Assembly (NCBI RefSeq): GCF_002214185.1
Contig: NZ_CP022161.1
Span: 5,959,486 to 6,023,485, forward strand
Reading direction: 5' to 3'
DNA from: Streptomyces capitiformicae
Lineage (GTDB): Bacteria > Actinomycetota > Actinomycetes > Streptomycetales > Streptomycetaceae
Length of the DNA: 64,000 nt
The notes under the pieces were generated by a model, which was given only the letters and a program-made list of their open reading frames with translations, was not told the origin of the DNA and did not search any database. This document shows, piece by piece, positions 34,301 to 43,900 of the stretch (positions are counted from its first letter, which is position 1; each line of letters opens with the position of its first letter). The position numbers were made by a program, and so were the translations under genes.

Positions 34301-37300
34301 AGCGCATCGGTGTCCGCCGGGACTCCCGCCGCCACGAGTTCGACGGTGGCGCGCAGCAGTTGGGTGATTCCCCGCCCGGCGGGCGCGTCCAGGGACACCA
34401 CGATGTGCTCGCGGTCGCCCAGGACCCGGCGGATCCAGTCGGCGCAGTGACCGCGAGGGCCGTGTTCCACGAAGAGCCGGACACCGTCCGTCCACGCCTG
34501 TTCGACGGTCCGCGCGAAGTCGATGGGCCCGAGGGCCTGTTCCGTCACGGCGTCGGCGGCCGCGTCGTCGCTCGCGCGGTACCAGCGGGAGGTGGCGCAG
34601 GTGTAGAAGCGGACGCCCACGTCCGTCGTGGGCAGATGGTGCATACGCCGCCAGGTGGCGCGGATCTCCTCCAACTCCGGTACGTGAGCGGCGACTTGGT
34701 AGGGGATGTGGAGCGCATGGGTGGTGTTCAGCCGTTCCAGGACCCGCCGGCAGCCGGTCGCCTCGCCGCCGAACACACACGAGTCAGGGGCGTTGACCAC
34801 CATGAGGTGCACGCACGGCTCGTCACCGATGGCGGCCCGTACCTTCTCCACCGGTTCCTCGACCTGGTAACTCGCCCACTCGGTCCCGTGTACACCCTGT
34901 CGGCGCCAGGCACGGCGCGGCACCTGCAGCTCGCCGACGACACCGTCCGCGAACAGCTCCGAGCGCCGGGCCTGGGCCGACAGACCGGTGACGTCCTGCC
35001 AGGCGCCCAGTGCGGCCAGCGCGCTGGACTCGCCGGAGGAGTAGCCCAGCGATGCCTGCGGCTCGATGCCCAGCACCGTACGGGTGATACGGGCGTGCAG
35101 TTGGCCCAGTACGGAGGCACCCCAGATCTGGTCCAGCGCGTGCCGGGGCCGTGAGCTCGTGCCCTCGTGGGCCCAGCCCACCAGGGGGTCCAGCGGGCCG
35201 CTGCGTTCCGCCACGGCGGCGAGCAGCTCCGGGAAGGCCAGCATGACGTCCGTCCCCATGCCCGGGTACGCCATCGAACCCCCGGCGAAGACGAAGGCCA
35301 GCTCCCCTTCCACGGGCCGGTCGTGGAAGGCCGTGAGGTCCGGCCGAACGCCGTCGCCCGCGAGCCACTTCCGGGCCGCCTCGGCACGGGCCGCGAGGTC
35401 GTCGGGGCCGGCGGCGGCCAGCGCGAGCCTGGCCGGTCCGTGCCGTGACTCCCGGCCGTCCACCAGCGCCTTGAGGACATCGGCGCGGCTGTCTCCGGAG
35501 AACACATGGATCCTCCGGGGGAGTTCGGCGACGTACGGGGCCGGGTCGCCGGCGTGTACCCGTATCCGCTTGCCCGGCCCGCCCAGTGGCGTGACCCCGG
35601 CCGAGGCCGTCCGCGTGCCCAGGGCCGGCCGGGCCGGGGCGCCGGGGCGGGGAACGGCCCGGTGGTGCAGAGCCAACGCGGCGGCCACGACGGCGAGGAG
35701 TCCGGTGGCGGCGTGGGGGCGCCCGAACAGCTCGGTCGGGTCGAGGTGGTCCGGGGCGGCGCCCCCGCCCGGCACATCCCCCACCGTCCACTGCCGGGCC
35801 GTGCCTTCGGGCTCGTCCGCCGCCTCCAAGTCCAGGACGGCGATCACGGTGTCGCCGTCCGCGCGGGCGCCGGTGAGCCGCTTGAGTACGACGACGAGTG
35901 CCGCGTCCCCGGCCGGGGCGTCCTGGCCGAGCGCGGCCAGCGCCGCCCGGTGGACGGGCTCGTGGGAGAGGTCGACCGCGCCGACCACCACGGCGTCGGT
36001 GTCGGGACCCCGCAGAGCCTGGACGCCGAGTTCGAGTGCCATCAGGCCGGAGGCCTCCTCGGCGCTCACCGTGAAACCGGGGCCGCTGAGGTCGAGCTGG
36101 GCGCTGATCCGGTTGGCGACCACGTTGGGCATGGTTCCGACGACGGCAGACGCGGACTGGGGGGCCTGAATCGCGTCCCGAAGGGTTCGTACACGATCGG
36201 GGTCCGGGCTCCGGTCCATCAGGTCCGGGCTCCGGTCCATCAGCTCGGGGATACGCCAGCGGGCGAGGTACCGGGCCACTTCGGGATCGCAGCCCATGCC
36301 GACGAGCACCATGGTCCGCTCCTTGGGCAGGGTGGTCCGGGCGGCGGCCTCGCGTGCCGCTTCGAGTACCAGGAGCTGCTGAGCGAGGGTCTGTTCCAGA
36401 TCCAGTGGGGGGAACCGCAGTCCGTCCAGGGCCACTTCGACGGTGGAGCGGGGACCGTCGTCGCGGTCACCGCCGAGCAGCGTCTGCCTCAGGTCGTGCA
36501 CGTCCTTGCCGTTGCCCACCCGTGCGCCGATCGCGACGAGGGCGATGGGATCCGGCTTCGGCTCCGCTCGGGTGGCCGCCGAGGCTCGCGGCGGGGGCGG
36601 GAGGGCCGGGGTGCCCGAGTCGTCGCCGGTCCAGGCGTCGACGATCAGGTGGGCGTTGTTGCCGCCGAAGCCGAAGGCGCTGATGGCCGCGCGGCGCGGT
36701 CCGGTCCACTCCTCGGGCTCGTGGAGCAGCCGGAGCGGGGTTCCCGAGAGCGCGTCGAGGGGTTCCTCGGCGCCGAGCGTGGGGGGACGGATCCCGGCGC
36801 GGAGCGCGCCGAGGGCCTTGAGCAGCCCGGCCGCGCCGGCGGCGGTGATCAGGTGGCCGACGTTGGACTTGACCGACCCGGCCGGCAGGTCACGCGACCC
36901 CGCGAACACACGGGCCGTGCTCCGCACCTCCACCGTGTCGCCGACGGGCGTGCCCGTGGCGTGGCATTCGAGCAGGCCGACGCTGTCGGGAGCCACGCCC
37001 GCGGCTTCGTACGCCATCCGCATGGCCCGCTGCTGGCCGTCCTCCGAGGGTACGAGCAGGCCGCCGCCCCGGCCGTCGTTGGACAGACCCACGCCGCGGA
37101 TCACCCCGAACACCCGGGCGTCGGCGGCGAGCGCGTCGTCCAGGCGCATCAGGGCCACGAAGCCCGCGCCCTCGGCGGGCACCAGCCCGTCGGCGTGCCG
37201 GTGGAAGGGGCGGCTCCGCCCGCTGCGGCTCATCGCCGACAGGCTGCAGAAGCTGATGTGGAGGAAGAGGTCGTCGGCGGCGTTGACCCCGCCGGCCACC

Positions 37301-37914
37301 ATCAGATCGGCCTGGCCCTGGTACAGCTTTCGGCAGGCGAGTCCCACCGCGTAGAGCGAGGAGGCGCAGGCCGCGTCGAGGGCGAAGCCACCGAGGCCGA
37401 GGCCGAGTCCGGCGGCGGTGAGATGGGCGGGGAGGCCGGACATGAAGCGGTTGCGGGGGTCGGGACTCGAGGCGGTCGCCTTCAGCTCACGTGGTTCACG
37501 CAGCCAGATGTGCTCGGCGTGGGCCGCCATGCCGGTCGTGGGGAACGACAGGTTGCCCAGTATCAGTCCGGCGCGGGGCAGGAGGCGCTCCTGGCCCGCC
37601 TCGCGCAGCGCGGCGGCGGCGCCGCGTGACGTCCAGTGGAAGACCTTGTCGAGGGTGGGGTCGGGCACGTGCGAGAGGGCGTGGGCTTCGGCTTCGGAGC
37701 GTTCCCTGACGTAGCCGCCGGCCCGGGTCCAGGTCCGGTCGGTGCAGTCGGCCGGGTCGCCGACCGCCCAGGTGTCGGACAGCCGCCAGCGGCCCTCCGG
37801 TGCCTCGGTCAGGCTCATCCGGCCGGTCAGGACGTTGTTCCAGAAGGTGTCGGGGTCCGGGGCGTCCGGGAGGACGCAGCCCCGCCCGACGACGGCGATC
37901 GGTGCGAAACGCAT
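31366..37914 (-). CDS. PfaC-like PUFA-type synthase subunit: KS-CLF-AT-hotdog x4
   Basis: 2182 residues. KS with Cys in DAACASSLYAV (about 182), His in ECHATGTPVGD (317) and KSNVGHL (353). CLF follows, with the Cys position Glu (SAEEASGLMALELG, about 618). AT nucleophile in LGYSSGESS (about 959). Then four hotdog segments. Segment 2 (FEGHFPDDP, His about 1660) and segment 4 (FKAHFFQDP, about 2072) keep the FabA His. Segments 1 (CGRMPAGIMVE) and 3 (FEQNGFPAMPLAV) do not, so they form two double-hotdog dehydratases. The ATG lies 8 bases after the PfaA-like stop. MDRSPD is tandemly duplicated near residue 560. KS-CLF-FabA order is diagnostic of PUFA/secondary-lipid synthases. Confidence 0.88.
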   Translation of the reverse strand: MRFAPIAVVGRGCVLPDAPDPDTFWNNVLTGRMSLTEAPEGRWRLSDTWAVGDPADCTDRTWTRAGGYVRERSEAEAHALSHVPDPTLDKVFHWTSRGAAAALREAGQERLLPRAGLILGNLSFPTTGMAAHAEHIWLREPRELKATASSPDPRNRFMSGLPAHLTAAGLGLGLGGFALDAACASSLYAVGLACRKLYQGQADLMVAGGVNAADDLFLHISFCSLSAMSRSGRSRPFHRHADGLVPAEGAGFVALMRLDDALAADARVFGVIRGVGLSNDGRGGGLLVPSEDGQQRAMRMAYEAAGVAPDSVGLLECHATGTPVGDTVEVRSTARVFAGSRDLPAGSVKSNVGHLITAAGAAGLLKALGALRAGIRPPTLGAEEPLDALSGTPLRLLHEPEEWTGPRRAAISAFGFGGNNAHLIVDAWTGDDSGTPALPPPPRASAATRAEPKPDPIALVAIGARVGNGKDVHDLRQTLLGGDRDDGPRSTVEVALDGLRFPPLDLEQTLAQQLLVLEAAREAAARTTLPKERTMVLVGMGCDPEVARYLARWRIPELMDRSPDLMDRSPDPDRVRTLRDAIQAPQSASAVVGTMPNVVANRISAQLDLSGPGFTVSAEEASGLMALELGVQALRGPDTDAVVVGAVDLSHEPVHRAALAALGQDAPAGDAALVVVLKRLTGARADGDTVIAVLDLEAADEPEGTARQWTVGDVPGGGAAPDHLDPTELFGRPHAATGLLAVVAAALALHHRAVPRPGAPARPALGTRTASAGVTPLGGPGKRIRVHAGDPAPYVAELPRRIHVFSGDSRADVLKALVDGRESRHGPARLALAAAGPDDLAARAEAARKWLAGDGVRPDLTAFHDRPVEGELAFVFAGGSMAYPGMGTDVMLAFPELLAAVAERSGPLDPLVGWAHEGTSSRPRHALDQIWGASVLGQLHARITRTVLGIEPQASLGYSSGESSALAALGAWQDVTGLSAQARRSELFADGVVGELQVPRRAWRRQGVHGTEWASYQVEEPVEKVRAAIGDEPCVHLMVVNAPDSCVFGGEATGCRRVLERLNTTHALHIPYQVAAHVPELEEIRATWRRMHHLPTTDVGVRFYTCATSRWYRASDDAAADAVTEQALGPIDFARTVEQAWTDGVRLFVEHGPRGHCADWIRRVLGDREHIVVSLDAPAGRGITQLLRATVELVAAGVPADTDALYDRLAAARPERHPTGTRLITLPAHPAEVSLPRPDTTSSPEVMPRAPRLPGPARPPAPAPPERHLARTVRTVSAPAVTGPDRAAVGEGHHPVASAHRHFLTVQARVHKEFLASRHRAAAALAARRGTAEHMTAPPPAPPRTPPSAPPKPNPTRANPNPPPAAEKPTGPSFTRADLERLATGPVSAVFGPRFAPQDQYLRQTRMPAPPMLLADRVTGIDAEPGSMGTGTIWTETDVHVDSWYLDPCGRMPAGIMVEAGQADLLLISWLGVDLLNRGERVYRLLGCELTYHGSPPLPGETLRYEIHIDGHGEHGGVRLFFFHYDCYVGDELRLSMRGGQAGFFTDAELARTGGVLWTPENEAPDPTLPFDPPPASSSTTSTPRSFGPDAVRAFAEGRPADCFGPGWELTRAHIRTPRTGDDRMRLLHEIPVLDLFGGPWGRGYLRAETPVSPDDWFFEGHFPDDPCMPGTLMFEGCLQAMAFHLAAAGCTVDRDGWRFEPGRDSSVAMVCRGQVTPDSERLTYEVFVSGLSTGPEPELVADVLCTVDGVKAFHARGVRLRLVPDWPLTHWRHLGPPAVQPTGRPVPPRALAGLNGHHEPTEVAEVDGFRYDYAAMLACAWGKPSEAFGAAYTPFDSARRLARLPGPPFHFMSRVVAVEGPPWVPRAGSAVEVEYDVPDEVWYFEQNGFPAMPLAVLMEVVLQAGGWLASYVGSALDHDADLLFRNLDGTGTVLGEVRPGTRVLRTRTRLLDIAHSGDMIIETFGVECFADDEPVFTLTTVFGFFPPAAFEDQVGLSPSEAERRALTRPCDFSVDLSTRPARYFDGTPGLPGPMLLMLDRVTGWWPDGGRAGLGRLRAEKDVDTDEWFFKAHFFQDPVQPGSLGVQAMYQLLQFYAIESGLGAGLRRPRFEPVLPGRPITWKYRGQVTPRTKKITIELEITEMGETEHGRHAVADGWLWADGTRIYHVTNLGLGLTEDDRP

Positions 37915-37922
37915 GGCCCGGC

Positions 37923-40900
37923 TCACTTCCTGTCCGACGTGCCGGTGGGAGAGACGAGCGGCCCGGGCGTGTCGGGGCGACGGACGAGGGTCACGTCCAG
38001 CAGTTCCGAGTGCACGGTTCCGTCCTGTTCCACCAGGGCGATGTCGCAGGTGACGTCGAGTTCGCCCGAGCCGTCCCGGGCCACCACGACGCACCTCGCC
38101 CCGTCGCCGACCGGCCCGCGTCCCGCCGTACGGATTTCGGCGGCGCCCATCGGCAGGAAGGCGGCACCGTGTGCGTGTTCGGCCCACTTCAGGGCCACTT
38201 GGAGTCCGGCGTCGACCGCGGCCGGGTCGCTGTGCCAGCCGCCGCCCGGCCAGTCCAGGGCGCGTACACCGCGTACCCGGGCTTCGGCCCCCGCGGCGGA
38301 GATCCCTTCGACCGAGGTGATCGACTGGAAGGCGGGCCCGTGGAACAGCACCTTGCCGTCGTAGATCTCCTGCGTCGGAGGCGTTTCCAGATATGCGGGG
38401 GCGTGTCGAGCGCGGCCGGTGACGGGCCGGCCGTCCGTCACGGCTTCGACCGTCGCACGGTAGTTGGGCCGTGGGGAACCGTTGGTGAGTTCGAGGAGAA
38501 GCCCGGATGCTCCGTCGGGCTTCGCCGAGCCGCGGACGGCGAGCCGGTGACCCCGGCCCGCGCGCTCGTCGAAGTCGACGAGGTCGATACGGCTGAGCAC
38601 TTCGAGATCGCGCAGGACGAACCCGGCGGCGTCGGGGCGCCAGGCGCGGGCGGCGCCGAGGAACCATTCCATGACCAGGGCCATCGGCACCACCGGGGTC
38701 GTGGCGACGGAGTGGTCCGCCAGGTGGGGGTGGGAGCGGGCGGCGAGCCGTACGTCTCCCGCCACGGCCGGCGCGGGGGCCGTACCCAGGGAGGCGGACG
38801 CGTCACCGGCGGTCAGAGTGACCCTCACCTGGCCCGGCTCGCTGTGGAGTTCGCGGAGGAACGCCCGGGCGCCCGCGTCCGGCGGGATGAGGGCCACGCC
38901 GCGCGCGACGAAGTGATCCCGGAGCTCCGGTCCCACCATGCCGCCGTCCCAGGGACCCCAGGCGAGGGACTTCACCAGGCACTCCGGGCGGGACGCGGCC
39001 ACGGTGGACGCGACCTGCGCCAGTACCTCGTTCGCCATGGCGTAGTCGCCCTGACCGGTGTTGCCGAACCGCCCGGCGACCGAGGAGAACACACAGACGA
39101 GGTCCAGCGGATCGTCCGCCGTCGCGGCGAGCAGCGCCCGCAGTCCCTCCACCTTCGTGTCGAAGACGTCGGCGAACTGGGCGTCGGACTTGTCGGCCAG
39201 ACGGCTGTCAGCGAGTACGCCGGCGCCGTGGACGATGCCGCTGATGGGGCCGTACTCCTCGCGTGCTGTGTCGAGCGCCCTGCTCAGCGCTCGCGCGTCG
39301 CGGGTGTCCACGGACAGGTAGCGCACGCGGGAGCCGGTCGCCTCGATGGCCTCCATGGTCGCGCGTATCTCACGGACGGCCAGGACGCGGGCGGCGTCGG
39401 CGGCGATCTCCGCCGGTCCGGGCGTCTTCCCGCCCTCTTGGCGAGCCCGGGCGACGAGCAGATTCTTGAGCTCGGTGCCGGTCGTGGCCTCGGTCAGTCC
39501 GGGCGGCTCGGCGGTCAGTTCGGTGCGGCCGAGCAGGACGATGGAGGGCAGGTGGGCCTCGGCGAGAGCGCGTAGCGCCAGGGCCGTGACTCCTCGGGCG
39601 CCGCCGGTCGCGACGATCACGGAGTCCGGGCCCAGTCGGTCGGAGGGCTCCACGTCGATCTCCGCCGGGGAGGGCGTGTCCAGCAGGGTCCGGCGGCTGC
39701 CATCGGCGCACAGTCCGATGTCGGTGGACGACCCGCCCCGGAGCAACTCGTCGGCGAGGGCTTCGGCAAGGGCATCGGCGTCGCGGTCGCCGCGCTCACA
39801 GTCGACGGCCTTGACCCGGGCCTCGGGCCACTCCTTCGCGGCGGTCCTGGCGAGACCGGCCGGCCCGCCGAGCCAGGCTCGGTGCCCATGCGTCCCGCCG
39901 AGGCCGAAGTCGCCCCCGGTGTCCTGGACCGTGACGAACACGCCGTCTCGCTCGGCGATGAGCCGCGCGAGGGAACGGGCGGCGGCGAAGGCCTCGCGGT
40001 TGACTTCGGTCGCCTCTTCCGCCGTGGGGGCCGGGCGCAGGCCGGCGAGCAGTACGACGCCGCAGATGTTCTCGTCGGCCGAGTCGGCCAGGTCGGTATC
40101 CGTGGTGACGGTGGCGTGGACGCCGGATTCGCTCAGTCGGTCGACGAGGTGGTGGGCCACGCCCGTCCCCTCGTCGGTGATGAGGAGCCGCCCTCCCCGT
40201 AGACCCGGCAGTTCCAACCCTGGCAGGGGCGCGGGCACCATCGTGGTGACGGCCCGGGCGAGTGGCGGCGGAGGGGGCAGCGGCGGGGACGGGGACGGGG
40301 ACGGGGACGGGGACGGGGCGAGCGTGGTGGCGGGCTCGGCGGTGGGGTTGGCGCCGCCATCCGCTTCGCGAAGCTTGTCGGCGATCTGGCGGAGGGTGCG
40401 CAGGGGTGCGAGTGCGTGGGGGTCCACCGTGGCCAGGCCGGGCACCTTGTCGCGCAGCGCGGACAGGATCTGCACGCGCTTGATGGAGTCGATGCCGAGA
40501 TCGGTCTCCAGTTCCATGGAGAACTCGAGGATGTCGGCCGGGAAGCCGGTCTTCTCCGCGACGACTTCCAGGAGGAGGGTGTCGACGTCCGTGGGGTCAC
40601 CGGTCTCCGCGGGGACGTCAGGCACCTCGGGTACGACGAGGGGAGCGGTGGGCGGTTCCGGGAGTGCCTGCGCCACAGGCACAGGCACAGGCACAGGCCC
40701 AGGCACAGGCCCAGGCACAGGCATAGGCCCAGGCATGAGGTCGGGCGACGGCGTCTCGAAGGTCCGCAGGAAGTGCAGATGGGTTTCGGCCATGGTCCGC
40801 TGGAACTCCGCGTGGGCTTCCGCCGCCTGACGCTGTGTTTCCTGGAAGGCCTCCAGCCAGGGGTCGGCCGCGGCGACGGGAACGGTGTCCTGTGCCACCT

Positions 40901-43820
40901 CGGCGGCCACGGGACCCGGCAGCGCCTCGACTCCGCCAGGAGGCGGATAGAGGGCACCGTGGTTGGCACCGGAGATCGGCACGGCCATCCGGGGGCGGGG
41001 TCGTGGTACGGGGTCCTCCTGGGCGGGAGCAGCCTCGTAGGCTCCGCACAGCGTCTCCAGGTCCAGGGCGATTCCGGACACCGCCAAGAGCCCGAGCGCC
41101 TGTTGGAGAGCCGTGAGCCCATGCACTCCCCGGCGGTCCAGGCTGACGGCCAGATGACCGCGGTCCCCCAGGATCTCCCCGGTCAGCCCGGTCAGGACGG
41201 TGCCCGCCCCGACCTCCACGAACGTGCGCACACCCGCCTTGTACATCGCCTCGATTCCGTCGACGAAGCGCACCGGGGCCAGCAGGTGCTCGGCGAGGCG
41301 GTCCCTGATCTGCGCGGCGGATTCCGGGTAGGGCTGTGCGTCGGCGTTGCCGTACACGTCGATCCGCGGCGGGCGTAGGGCGAGTCCGCCGAGGAAGTCC
41401 GTGAACGGTTCGGCGGCCCCCGCCATGAGAGGGCTGTGGAACGCCCCCGAGGCCCGCAGCCGTCGGACCGTGACGCTCATCTCCCCGAGCCGACGCTCCA
41501 GTTGGGAGACGGCGTCGGCCCGCCCGGACAGGACGACCTGGTCGGGGGCGTTGTCGTTGGCGATCCATACGGCGCCGTCGACGCCGTCGACGCCGTCGGC
41601 GTCGTCGAAACCGTCCAGCAGTCTGGCGACGTCCTCGCGCGGGACACCGACCACCGCGAGCATGGCGCCCGGCTCCGAGGAGGCGTCGCGCATCAGTTCC
41701 CCGCGCCTGCGGGCCAGACCTATCAGGGAGTCCTCGTCCATGACACCGGCGGCGTGCAGGGCGACCAGTTCCCCGAAACTGTGCCCGGCGACGCAGTCGG
41801 GCTCGATGCCCGCCGCGCGCAGTACGGCCAGCAGTGCCGCGCTCTGCACGGCCAGCGCGGGCTGGGCCCACTCGGTCCGGGTGAGCAGGTCCTGCTGGGC
41901 CGTGCGCTCCTCGTCGGTGAAGGCCGGGACCGGGAACACCACCCTGTGCAGGGGGAGTTCGCCGGCGAAGGTGAGTCCGGCCGCCCGGTCCCACGCCTCC
42001 CTGACCGCGGGGAGGTGCAGGGCGAGATCGGCGCCCATGCCGGTGTACTGGCTGCCCTGTCCGGAGAAGAGCAGCGCCAGCTTTCCCGGCACGGCGGGCC
42101 CGGTGCGGTAGGCGGTGCCGTCCGGTGTGGTGAGCGGGAGCTCGGGGTTGCCACGGATCTGCGCGGCGACCCGCGTCACCTTGTTCGCCAGATCCGCCGG
42201 GTCCGACGCGGTCAGCGCGAGCCGGTAGGGATCTGAGGGGCGGAAGGCACGCTGAGCCTCCCTGGCCGTGTCCGCCGGCCCTCGCTCACCGCCACCCTTC
42301 GCCGCCGCCTCCGCCCGCGACAGCAGTTCGTCCGGCGAGGAGCCACTGAAGAGCAGCAGTTCCGTGGGCGCCGTCCGCACCGGCGCGGCCGGGCGTGCTC
42401 GCGACCCCGGCGTGGGCACGTACTCCTCCAGCGTCACGTGGAAGTTGGTCCCGCCGAACCCGAAACTCGACACCGAGGCGCGACGGGGCCGGCCGGGGGC
42501 CTTGACCCATGGACGTGCCCGCGTGTTCAGGTACAGCGGACTGCGGTCCAACTCCAGTGCGCGGTTGGGGCGTTCCACCTTGATGGTCGGAGGCAGGACC
42601 TTGTGCCGGAGCGCCAGTACCGCCTTCAGCAGTCCGGCGGCACCCGCGGCGGACTTGGTGTGCCCGATCTGCGACTTCACCGAGCCGAGCGCGCACCACC
42701 GGCCGTCCTGACGGCCGGACTCCGCGAACACCGTACGCAGCGCGGTGAACTCGGCCGCGTCACCCGCCGTGGTCCCGGTGCCGTGCGCCTCGACCAGCTC
42801 GACGGAGTCGGGCCCGTACCCGGCGGCCGCGTAGGCCCGCCGCAGCGCGCGGGCCTGTCCCTCGGGTACGGGGCTGTAGATGGCGCTGCCCCTGCCGTCG
42901 GAGGAGGTGCCGATGCCGCGCAGTACGGCGTGGATCCGGTCGCCGTCGCGTTCCGCGTCGTCCAGGCGTTTCAGCGCGAACATCACCAGCGCCTCGCCCA
43001 GCATCGTGCCGTCGGCGGCATCGGAGAACGGGCGGCAGTCGCCGGTACGCGACAGCGCCGGCGTCTTGCTGAAGCACATGTACATGAGGATGTCGTTGAG
43101 GGTGTCGACACCCCCGGTGATCATCAGGTCGGCGGTGCCGACCGCGAGTTCGTTGGCGGCGGCGGTGACGGCGGCGAGGGAGCTGCCACAGGCCGCGTCG
43201 GTGGTGAAGTTGGTGCCGTGCAGGTCGAACCGGCTGGCGATGCGGCCGGCCACGACGTTGCTGAGCACCCCGGGGAAGGACTCCTCCTGCCAGGGCACGT
43301 AGTGGGCGGCGATCCGGTCGCAGATCTCCTGGGCCCGCTCCTCGGGGACACCGCTCTCCCGCAGCGACTTCAACCACACCGGCCGCTGCATCCGGTTGCT
43401 CATGGTGTGCAGCAGTTCCAGGGCCGCCGTGCCGAGGATGACGCCGGTCCGTTCCCCGTCGAACGCGGCCCGGTCGCCCAGCCCCGCGTCCGCCAGCACC
43501 TGTTCGGCGACCGCCAGGGCGAGCAGCTGGGTGGTGTCGATGGCGGACAGCGCGTTGGGCGGGATCCCGTACGCCGACGGGTCGAAGTCGATCGTGGGGA
43601 GGAACGCCCCGCGCCGGGCATACGTCCGGTCGGGGGCGGACGGGTCGGGATCGTAGTAGTCGTCGATCAGCCAGTGGTCGTCGGGCACATCGGTGATCAG
43701 GTCCTGGCCGGTGAGAACATTCCGCCAGAAACCCTCGGTCGTGGAGGAGCCCGGGGTCAGTGCGGCGGTCCCGATGACGGCGATGGGGACCTGAGAGGGA
43801 CGTTCGGGGGATGCGGTCAT
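37923..43820 (-). CDS. PfaA-like PUFA-type synthase subunit: KS-AT-ACP-KR-DH
   Basis: 1965 residues. KS Cys in TDAACGSSLAAV (about 210), His in EAHGTGTTAGD (345) and QIGHTKSA (386). Malonyl-type AT: AGHSFGELVAL (about 680) and SGAFHSPLM. One ACP only: DLGIDSIKRVQIL (Ser about 1111), flanked by Pro/Val/Ala-rich linkers with hexanucleotide repeats. KR: VATGGARGVTALALR (about 1405) with YAMANEVLAQ. PKS-type DH at the end: HPHLADHSVATTPVVPMALV (about 1697) and DPAAVDAGLQVALK. PUFA synthases normally have several tandem ACPs. The start at 43820 has GGAG 7 bases upstream. Confidence 0.88.
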   Translation of the reverse strand: MTASPERPSQVPIAVIGTAALTPGSSTTEGFWRNVLTGQDLITDVPDDHWLIDDYYDPDPSAPDRTYARRGAFLPTIDFDPSAYGIPPNALSAIDTTQLLALAVAEQVLADAGLGDRAAFDGERTGVILGTAALELLHTMSNRMQRPVWLKSLRESGVPEERAQEICDRIAAHYVPWQEESFPGVLSNVVAGRIASRFDLHGTNFTTDAACGSSLAAVTAAANELAVGTADLMITGGVDTLNDILMYMCFSKTPALSRTGDCRPFSDAADGTMLGEALVMFALKRLDDAERDGDRIHAVLRGIGTSSDGRGSAIYSPVPEGQARALRRAYAAAGYGPDSVELVEAHGTGTTAGDAAEFTALRTVFAESGRQDGRWCALGSVKSQIGHTKSAAGAAGLLKAVLALRHKVLPPTIKVERPNRALELDRSPLYLNTRARPWVKAPGRPRRASVSSFGFGGTNFHVTLEEYVPTPGSRARPAAPVRTAPTELLLFSGSSPDELLSRAEAAAKGGGERGPADTAREAQRAFRPSDPYRLALTASDPADLANKVTRVAAQIRGNPELPLTTPDGTAYRTGPAVPGKLALLFSGQGSQYTGMGADLALHLPAVREAWDRAAGLTFAGELPLHRVVFPVPAFTDEERTAQQDLLTRTEWAQPALAVQSAALLAVLRAAGIEPDCVAGHSFGELVALHAAGVMDEDSLIGLARRRGELMRDASSEPGAMLAVVGVPREDVARLLDGFDDADGVDGVDGAVWIANDNAPDQVVLSGRADAVSQLERRLGEMSVTVRRLRASGAFHSPLMAGAAEPFTDFLGGLALRPPRIDVYGNADAQPYPESAAQIRDRLAEHLLAPVRFVDGIEAMYKAGVRTFVEVGAGTVLTGLTGEILGDRGHLAVSLDRRGVHGLTALQQALGLLAVSGIALDLETLCGAYEAAPAQEDPVPRPRPRMAVPISGANHGALYPPPGGVEALPGPVAAEVAQDTVPVAAADPWLEAFQETQRQAAEAHAEFQRTMAETHLHFLRTFETPSPDLMPGPMPVPGPVPGPVPVPVPVAQALPEPPTAPLVVPEVPDVPAETGDPTDVDTLLLEVVAEKTGFPADILEFSMELETDLGIDSIKRVQILSALRDKVPGLATVDPHALAPLRTLRQIADKLREADGGANPTAEPATTLAPSPSPSPSPSPPLPPPPPLARAVTTMVPAPLPGLELPGLRGGRLLITDEGTGVAHHLVDRLSESGVHATVTTDTDLADSADENICGVVLLAGLRPAPTAEEATEVNREAFAAARSLARLIAERDGVFVTVQDTGGDFGLGGTHGHRAWLGGPAGLARTAAKEWPEARVKAVDCERGDRDADALAEALADELLRGGSSTDIGLCADGSRRTLLDTPSPAEIDVEPSDRLGPDSVIVATGGARGVTALALRALAEAHLPSIVLLGRTELTAEPPGLTEATTGTELKNLLVARARQEGGKTPGPAEIAADAARVLAVREIRATMEAIEATGSRVRYLSVDTRDARALSRALDTAREEYGPISGIVHGAGVLADSRLADKSDAQFADVFDTKVEGLRALLAATADDPLDLVCVFSSVAGRFGNTGQGDYAMANEVLAQVASTVAASRPECLVKSLAWGPWDGGMVGPELRDHFVARGVALIPPDAGARAFLRELHSEPGQVRVTLTAGDASASLGTAPAPAVAGDVRLAARSHPHLADHSVATTPVVPMALVMEWFLGAARAWRPDAAGFVLRDLEVLSRIDLVDFDERAGRGHRLAVRGSAKPDGASGLLLELTNGSPRPNYRATVEAVTDGRPVTGRARHAPAYLETPPTQEIYDGKVLFHGPAFQSITSVEGISAAGAEARVRGVRALDWPGGGWHSDPAAVDAGLQVALKWAEHAHGAAFLPMGAAEIRTAGRGPVGDGARCVVVARDGSGELDVTCDIALVEQDGTVHSELLDVTLVRRPDTPGPLVSPTGTSDRK

Positions 43821-43900
43821 GGCGGTTCTCCGTCTGCAGCACGTTCGGGGATGCCGGGCGGTTCGGTGCCCAGGGGAGGCACAGGGGGGATCCGGGAGGT

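Noticed and set aside
37915..38667. N-terminal extension of the PfaC-like protein into the PfaA-like gene
   Set aside because: It overlaps well-formed DH-domain sequence in another frame; MRFAPIAVVGRG at 37914 is a standard KS start.
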